NCBI RefSeq assembly: GCF_030758295.1
Contig: NZ_CP132335.1
Location: 1,588,412 to 1,652,411, forward strand
Length of the DNA stretch: 64,000 nt
Reading direction: 5' to 3'
Source: Pararhizobium sp. IMCC21322
Lineage (GTDB): Bacteria; Pseudomonadota; Alphaproteobacteria; Rhizobiales; GCA-2746425
Shown: piece by piece, positions 60,623-64,000 of the stretch
How the letters are laid out: the number at the start of each line of letters is the position of its first letter
How positions within the stretch are numbered: the stretch's first letter is position 1
Position numbers and translations under genes: made by a program
Notes under the pieces: model-generated
The model's input: only the letters and a program-made list of their open reading frames with translations
Databases searched by the model: none
What the model was told of the DNA's origin: nothing

Positions 60623-61285
60623 CTACACTTTGGTGTCCCGTGAAAGCCCTGTCGGCGTACGGTCCATGACAATCCGGTTTGAGATTTCTCGAAGCAGTAT
60701 ATCTTCGGGAAACTCAATTCCTTTATTGGCAGCTTTTCCATCAATCATGAGCCAAGAATGCCCGTGAACCATCGTCCAAAGCATATAGGCGCGCCGTTCC
60801 GCTTCGGGTTCATCTGCACCAATACCGAGATAATTCGCGACTGCCTCAATCACAATCCCGAATACCCGGGTACCACAATCGCGCAATTCCTTATCATCGG
60901 CATGGCTTTCCGATAAGCCGAAGACAAGTCGGAACATGCCAGGGTGTTGTCGTGCAAAGTCGATGTAGCACTGACCTAATGCATCAATGCGTTCGATCGC
61001 GCCAATATCAAATGGGTCCATGACGGATCGCATATTGAGAGCCATCGTTTCCATGGCATCCATGACCAGCGCTTTCAGAAGTTCAGGCTTGTCTTTGAAG
61101 TGACGATAAGGTGCAGCGCTGCTAACGCCCGCCTTCCTGGCCGCTTCTGCTATCGAGAAGTTTTCCGAACCCTTGTCTTCCACCAAATGACGAACAGCAT
61201 TGAGCAACTGGGCACGCAGATCACCGTGATGATAATTCGCTTTCACAGTGACATCGGCTGTGGGCGGTGCAGTTTTTTTGCTCAT
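60623..61285 (-). CDS. TetR-family regulator of RND efflux operon
   Basis: Repressor-type protein, 220 aa. Helix-turn-helix at about residues 44-66 (FSIAEAARKAGVSSAAPYRHF), then a TetR_C_33-like ligand domain (MFRLVFGLSESHAD, LWTMVHGHSWLMIDG). It is divergent from the efflux operon; the gap of 126 bp holds a long inverted repeat at 61309-61351 over the promoter. A drug- or metabolite-released repressor is the likely role, as with AcrR or MexR-like systems. Confidence 0.9.
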   Translation of the reverse strand: MSKKTAPPTADVTVKANYHHGDLRAQLLNAVRHLVEDKGSENFSIAEAARKAGVSSAAPYRHFKDKPELLKALVMDAMETMALNMRSVMDPFDIGAIERIDALGQCYIDFARQHPGMFRLVFGLSESHADDKELRDCGTRVFGIVIEAVANYLGIGADEPEAERRAYMLWTMVHGHSWLMIDGKAANKGIEFPEDILLREISNRIVMDRTPTGLSRDTKV

Positions 61286-61308
61286 CAGGTGATCCGGTTT
61301 CTATCGAA

Positions 61309-61351
61309 GTAAGTATCGCTAACATCTATTGACAAAGTTAGCGTCACTTAC
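61309..61351. promoter_or_regulatory. TetR operator: long inverted repeat
   Basis: 15-base arms 61309-61323 and 61337-61351 (GTAAGT-N2-CGCTAAC and its complement, 13 of 15 matching) separated by 13 bases. The spacing fits two TetR dimers or one on each arm, and a further GTTAGTG half-site follows at 61356. Confidence 0.7.
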
Positions 61352-61358
61352 ATATGTT
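61329..61358 (+). promoter_or_regulatory. Promoter of RND efflux operon
   Basis: TTGACA at 61329-61334 and TATGTT at 61353-61358, spacer 18 (ATATGT with 17). The -35 box lies between the two operator arms, so bound TetR would block polymerase. Confidence 0.6.
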
Positions 61359-61411
61359 AGTGCTTATAACATAACAGTGCATGCGCGCTGTTACAATTCA
61401 GGTGTTTACCA

Positions 61412-62569
61412 ATGGCCCGTCTCGAAACAAACAGAAATTTCATTCAGCGTCTTTATCCCCGATTCGCCACACTGTTACTTACTGCAACATTTATTGCGGT
61501 CGCTGGTGGCGCAGTTTGGCAGGGAAGTAGCTTGATTGCAAAACGGGCTGTCGCGGCGGAACCACCGGCTGAAACTCTGCCAATAATGATATCCACTTCA
61601 ACCATCCAGATGCTGGACAGCTACTCGGTAACCCGAAATTTTGTGGGGCAGATCGAAGCGCCACAGACAGTCCAACTAGCATTTGAACAAGGTGGCACAC
61701 TGGAGGAAGCGTTCGTTGATGACGGCGATGAGATCGCTGCGGGCCAGATCCTGGCGCGTTTGGACGCTCGTTTGCTGCAGGCAGATGTTGATCGCCTGCG
61801 CGCGTCGAAAAGGATCGTGGAAGCACAGAAAGAACTGGCAGTGCTGACCGCCCAACGGCAGGCTGAGTTGAACCGGAAAGGTTTTGCCAGCAGCCAGACA
61901 ACAGATGAGACCCGCCTTTCGGTCATCGGATTGGAGGCGCGAATTGCTGAAGCTGATGCCGAGATACTGGCTGCCCTTATACGTCTTGAAAAGACAGTGA
62001 TACGCGCGCCGTTTGACGGCAGGGTAAACTTGCGCCTGATTGATCAGGGCAGCACAGTTGCCGGTGGGCAGGCAATCTTTTCCCTGGTTGAAAAAAGCAC
62101 CCCAGTGTTCCGCGTTGGCATCGCTCCCCAATTAGCTGACCAACTCTCGGTTGGCCAGACGATTGAAGTGATGGTTGCAGGCAATTTCCATGCAGCTGAA
62201 ATCATAGCCATATTGCCACAGATCGATCCAACGACCCGAACGCGGATCTTAAGAGCCGCCCTCCTGTCGACCACTGATATTGCATTGGGTCTGACAGGAA
62301 AGCTATCGCTCCTGGAAGATGTGCAGGCGCGCGGAGCCTGGTTGCCATTGTCTGCAATCGAAGATGGAGTTCGCGGGCTCTGGATCATCAAAACGCTCAA
62401 TGAAGTTGAAGAGCGCGGTGGCCGCGCGGAAATCGCCATTGAAGCAGTCGAAATCATTCATGCAGACAGCAACCGCGCCTACGTCCGGGGTACCTTTGAA
62501 AATGGTACCCAATTCGTTGAAAATGGTGTCCATCGTATCGTTGGTGGACAGACGGTGCGCCTGAAATAA
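61412..62569 (+). CDS. RND efflux periplasmic adaptor (HlyD/MFP family)
   Basis: Membrane fusion protein that links the inner-membrane RND pump to an outer-membrane channel, 385 aa. An N-terminal hydrophobic segment at about residues 16-37 anchors or exports it. The barrel-lipoyl half (LEEAFVDDGDEIAAGQILARLD), alpha-hairpin (about 110-165, coiled coil), second lipoyl half (TVIRAPFDGRVN) and beta-barrel (QTIEVMVAG) follow in order. The stop overlaps the pump start by one base (TAATG). Confidence 0.92.
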   Translation: MARLETNRNFIQRLYPRFATLLLTATFIAVAGGAVWQGSSLIAKRAVAAEPPAETLPIMISTSTIQMLDSYSVTRNFVGQIEAPQTVQLAFEQGGTLEEAFVDDGDEIAAGQILARLDARLLQADVDRLRASKRIVEAQKELAVLTAQRQAELNRKGFASSQTTDETRLSVIGLEARIAEADAEILAALIRLEKTVIRAPFDGRVNLRLIDQGSTVAGGQAIFSLVEKSTPVFRVGIAPQLADQLSVGQTIEVMVAGNFHAAEIIAILPQIDPTTRTRILRAALLSTTDIALGLTGKLSLLEDVQARGAWLPLSAIEDGVRGLWIIKTLNEVEERGGRAEIAIEAVEIIHADSNRAYVRGTFENGTQFVENGVHRIVGGQTVRLK

Positions 62570-64000
62570 TGGCTCATTCAATCAACACACTGACATTCCG
62601 TCAGCCAAGACTCGTCTTTCTGATTTTGATGGTTCTCATTGCCTCGGGCCTGTCTTCTCTTTTGTCAATTGGCCGTCAGGAAGACCCAACGATTACCAAT
62701 CTCTTTGCCACCGTTACAACCGCGTTTCCCGGAGCCGCACCCGGGCGCGTAGAGACACTCGTGACGGTCGAAATCGAAGAGTTGATCAAGGAAATCCCGG
62801 AGGTGGACACAATCAATTCGGTGTCATCCACGGGAATTTCCATTGTGTCCATAGAGCTGGTCGAAACAATTCCTGACGGTGAGATTGAGCAGGTGTGGTC
62901 TGAAGTGCGTGATGCACTTGAAGATGCGCAAGCGCAATTTCCGCCCGGCGCGCAACCGCCTGAATTTGATGCCGATGGCGTAAATACCTATGCGGCCATC
63001 GTCGCGTTACGAGTTGATCATAATCAGGTGCCGCTGACCATCGTCAAGCGTTACGCAGACGCAATGGCTGATGAAATCCGAAGCATACCCGGCACCAAAC
63101 TGGTGGAAATTTTCGGCGCGCCCGAGGATGAAATTCTCGTAACGCTGGACAGCGGACGCGCTGCTGCAGTCGGGCTGACCGCCGCGATGGTGTCAGGCGC
63201 AATCCGTGCTGCTGACGCCAAGGTGCAGGCAGGCCGCTTGCGCGATGCCACAAATGATATCGTTTTGGAAGTCAGCGGTGAGATCGAAACGCTTGATCGT
63301 CTGCGCGACATTATTGTGCGGGAGGGCGCAGACAACAATGCAACCCGACTATCAGACATCGCCACCATAACACGCGGGCCCCGATTGCCGGTCGGTGAAA
63401 TGGCAATCCATAATGGATCGTCGGCGATTCTTGTGGCTGCCGCCCTTGAAGACGGTTTGCAAGTTGATGTGTGGGCCGGATTTGTGCGTAAGACAATCTC
63501 GTCATTTGATGAGCAGATGCCCGGCGGCATTTCTCTGGAACTCATCTTCGATCAATCAGAATACACGTCAGACCGGTTGCTTGAAGTCGGGACAAATATG
63601 GCGATAGGCATTGCCCTTGTCGTCGGAGTTCTGCTTTTAACCCTGGGTTTTCGTGCGGCGATGATTGTCGCGCTTATCCTGCCTGTGGTCGGCCTGGCAA
63701 CTTTGGCGACGATGAACTTTCTGGGTCTTGCAATACACCAGATGTCGGTCACCGGGCTCATTGTCGCCCTCGGCCTTCTGGTGGATGCAGGAATTGTAAT
63801 GACCGATGAAATAGCGCAGCGCCTTCGCAAAGGTACCAGACGCATTGAAGCTGTGCGTGATGCAGTTATGCGGCTTTGGGGTCCCTTATTTGCATCCACG
63901 GTCACCACGGCTCTTTCCTTCACGCCGATGATCCTGCTTCCAGGGCCAGCCGGAGATTTTGTCGGCTCCATCGCGCTTGCAGTTGTTATCATGCTGTGCT
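62569..64000 (+). CDS. RND efflux transporter permease, partial (runs off window)
   Basis: N-terminal 477 residues of an RND pump (full size about 1020-1050). Starts at ATG 62569 (MAHSINTLTFRQPRL) with the first membrane helix at about 14-33, the porter domain with its two periplasmic repeats, then helices 2-4 from about 343. The helix-4 motif reads GLLVDAGIVMTDE: Asp406 is kept, but the second Asp of the AcrB proton-relay pair (Asp407-Asp408) is Ala here, as in some other RND branches. The export substrate is unknown. No outer-membrane channel gene is visible in the window. Confidence 0.93.
   Translation, partial: MAHSINTLTFRQPRLVFLILMVLIASGLSSLLSIGRQEDPTITNLFATVTTAFPGAAPGRVETLVTVEIEELIKEIPEVDTINSVSSTGISIVSIELVETIPDGEIEQVWSEVRDALEDAQAQFPPGAQPPEFDADGVNTYAAIVALRVDHNQVPLTIVKRYADAMADEIRSIPGTKLVEIFGAPEDEILVTLDSGRAAAVGLTAAMVSGAIRAADAKVQAGRLRDATNDIVLEVSGEIETLDRLRDIIVREGADNNATRLSDIATITRGPRLPVGEMAIHNGSSAILVAAALEDGLQVDVWAGFVRKTISSFDEQMPGGISLELIFDQSEYTSDRLLEVGTNMAIGIALVVGVLLLTLGFRAAMIVALILPVVGLATLATMNFLGLAIHQMSVTGLIVALGLLVDAGIVMTDEIAQRLRKGTRRIEAVRDAVMRLWGPLFASTVTTALSFTPMILLPGPAGDFVGSIALAVVIMLC

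Noticed and set aside
1-64000. CRISPR arrays, toxin-antitoxin pairs, phage genes, rRNA, replication origin
   Set aside because: Looked for by eye on both strands; no regularly spaced repeats, no typical small operons of these kinds and no other RNA genes were found.

Overview
The window is a 64 kb stretch of a chromosome from an alphaproteobacterium, most likely of the Rhizobiales (Hyphomicrobiales). The evidence is the infA-maf-yacG-tRNA-Phe housekeeping block, an AglEFGAK alpha-glucoside operon, a FrcCA-like sugar ABC pair with a single-domain ATPase, and the high density of ABC and TRAP uptake systems. The genus cannot be named from the sequence alone. Almost everything is uptake and catabolism of scavenged organic compounds, with small local regulators.

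Layout. 0.1-2 kb: end of a Frc-type sugar ABC operon (its binding-protein gene lies before the window). 2.3-8.9 kb: complete Dpp/Opp-type ABC operon plus a LysR regulator, facing an aldehyde dehydrogenase. 10.5-13.4 kb: IalB-like periplasmic protein, DMT exporter, GNAT acetyltransferase and YciI-like protein. 13.6-18.8 kb: one operon with a RutE-like reductase, OsmC protein, TRAP transporter (DctPQM) and hydroxyquinol-type intradiol dioxygenase, followed by a convergent GntR regulator that is divergent from an HMGL-type lyase/synthase and a GST. A 12-bp AATATCGATATT-type motif recurs in front of both transcription units. 22.4-29.1 kb: aglEFGAK with LacI-type operators. 29.2-31 kb: lytic transglycosylase and a second GST. 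31.1-37.2 kb: second TRAP operon with a hydroxyacid dehydrogenase, an M24-fold protein and a gamma-resorcylate-decarboxylase-like amidohydrolase; then a pirin. 38.1-39.7 kb: an AT-rich gap with hairpins and an unusual secreted lysine-rich protein. 39.9-43.1 kb: infA, maf, NAD(P)HX repair gene, yacG and tRNA-Phe.

The most striking structure is a 15 kb genomic island, 43042-58086. The last 25 bases of tRNA-Phe plus 7 downstream bases are repeated perfectly (32 bp) at 58055-58086, which marks it as an element integrated at the tRNA. No integrase is left inside; a decayed IS5-family element sits against the right repeat. The cargo is a self-contained catabolic unit: a MalEFGK-type ABC importer, a YdjC/ChbG deacetylase, a 2-hydroxyacid dehydrogenase, two Gfo/Idh/MocA dehydrogenases, a xylose-isomerase-like TIM barrel protein, a NagB-like protein with altered catalytic residues, a cytoplasmic formylglycine sulfatase and an IclR regulator. 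I infer uptake and intracellular breakdown of a sulfated (amino)sugar derivative by a route not recognisable as a standard pathway.

To the right of the island (58.1-64 kb) lie a TetR/NmrA divergent pair, a beta-carbonic-anhydrase-like protein, and a TetR-controlled RND efflux operon that runs off the end of the window.
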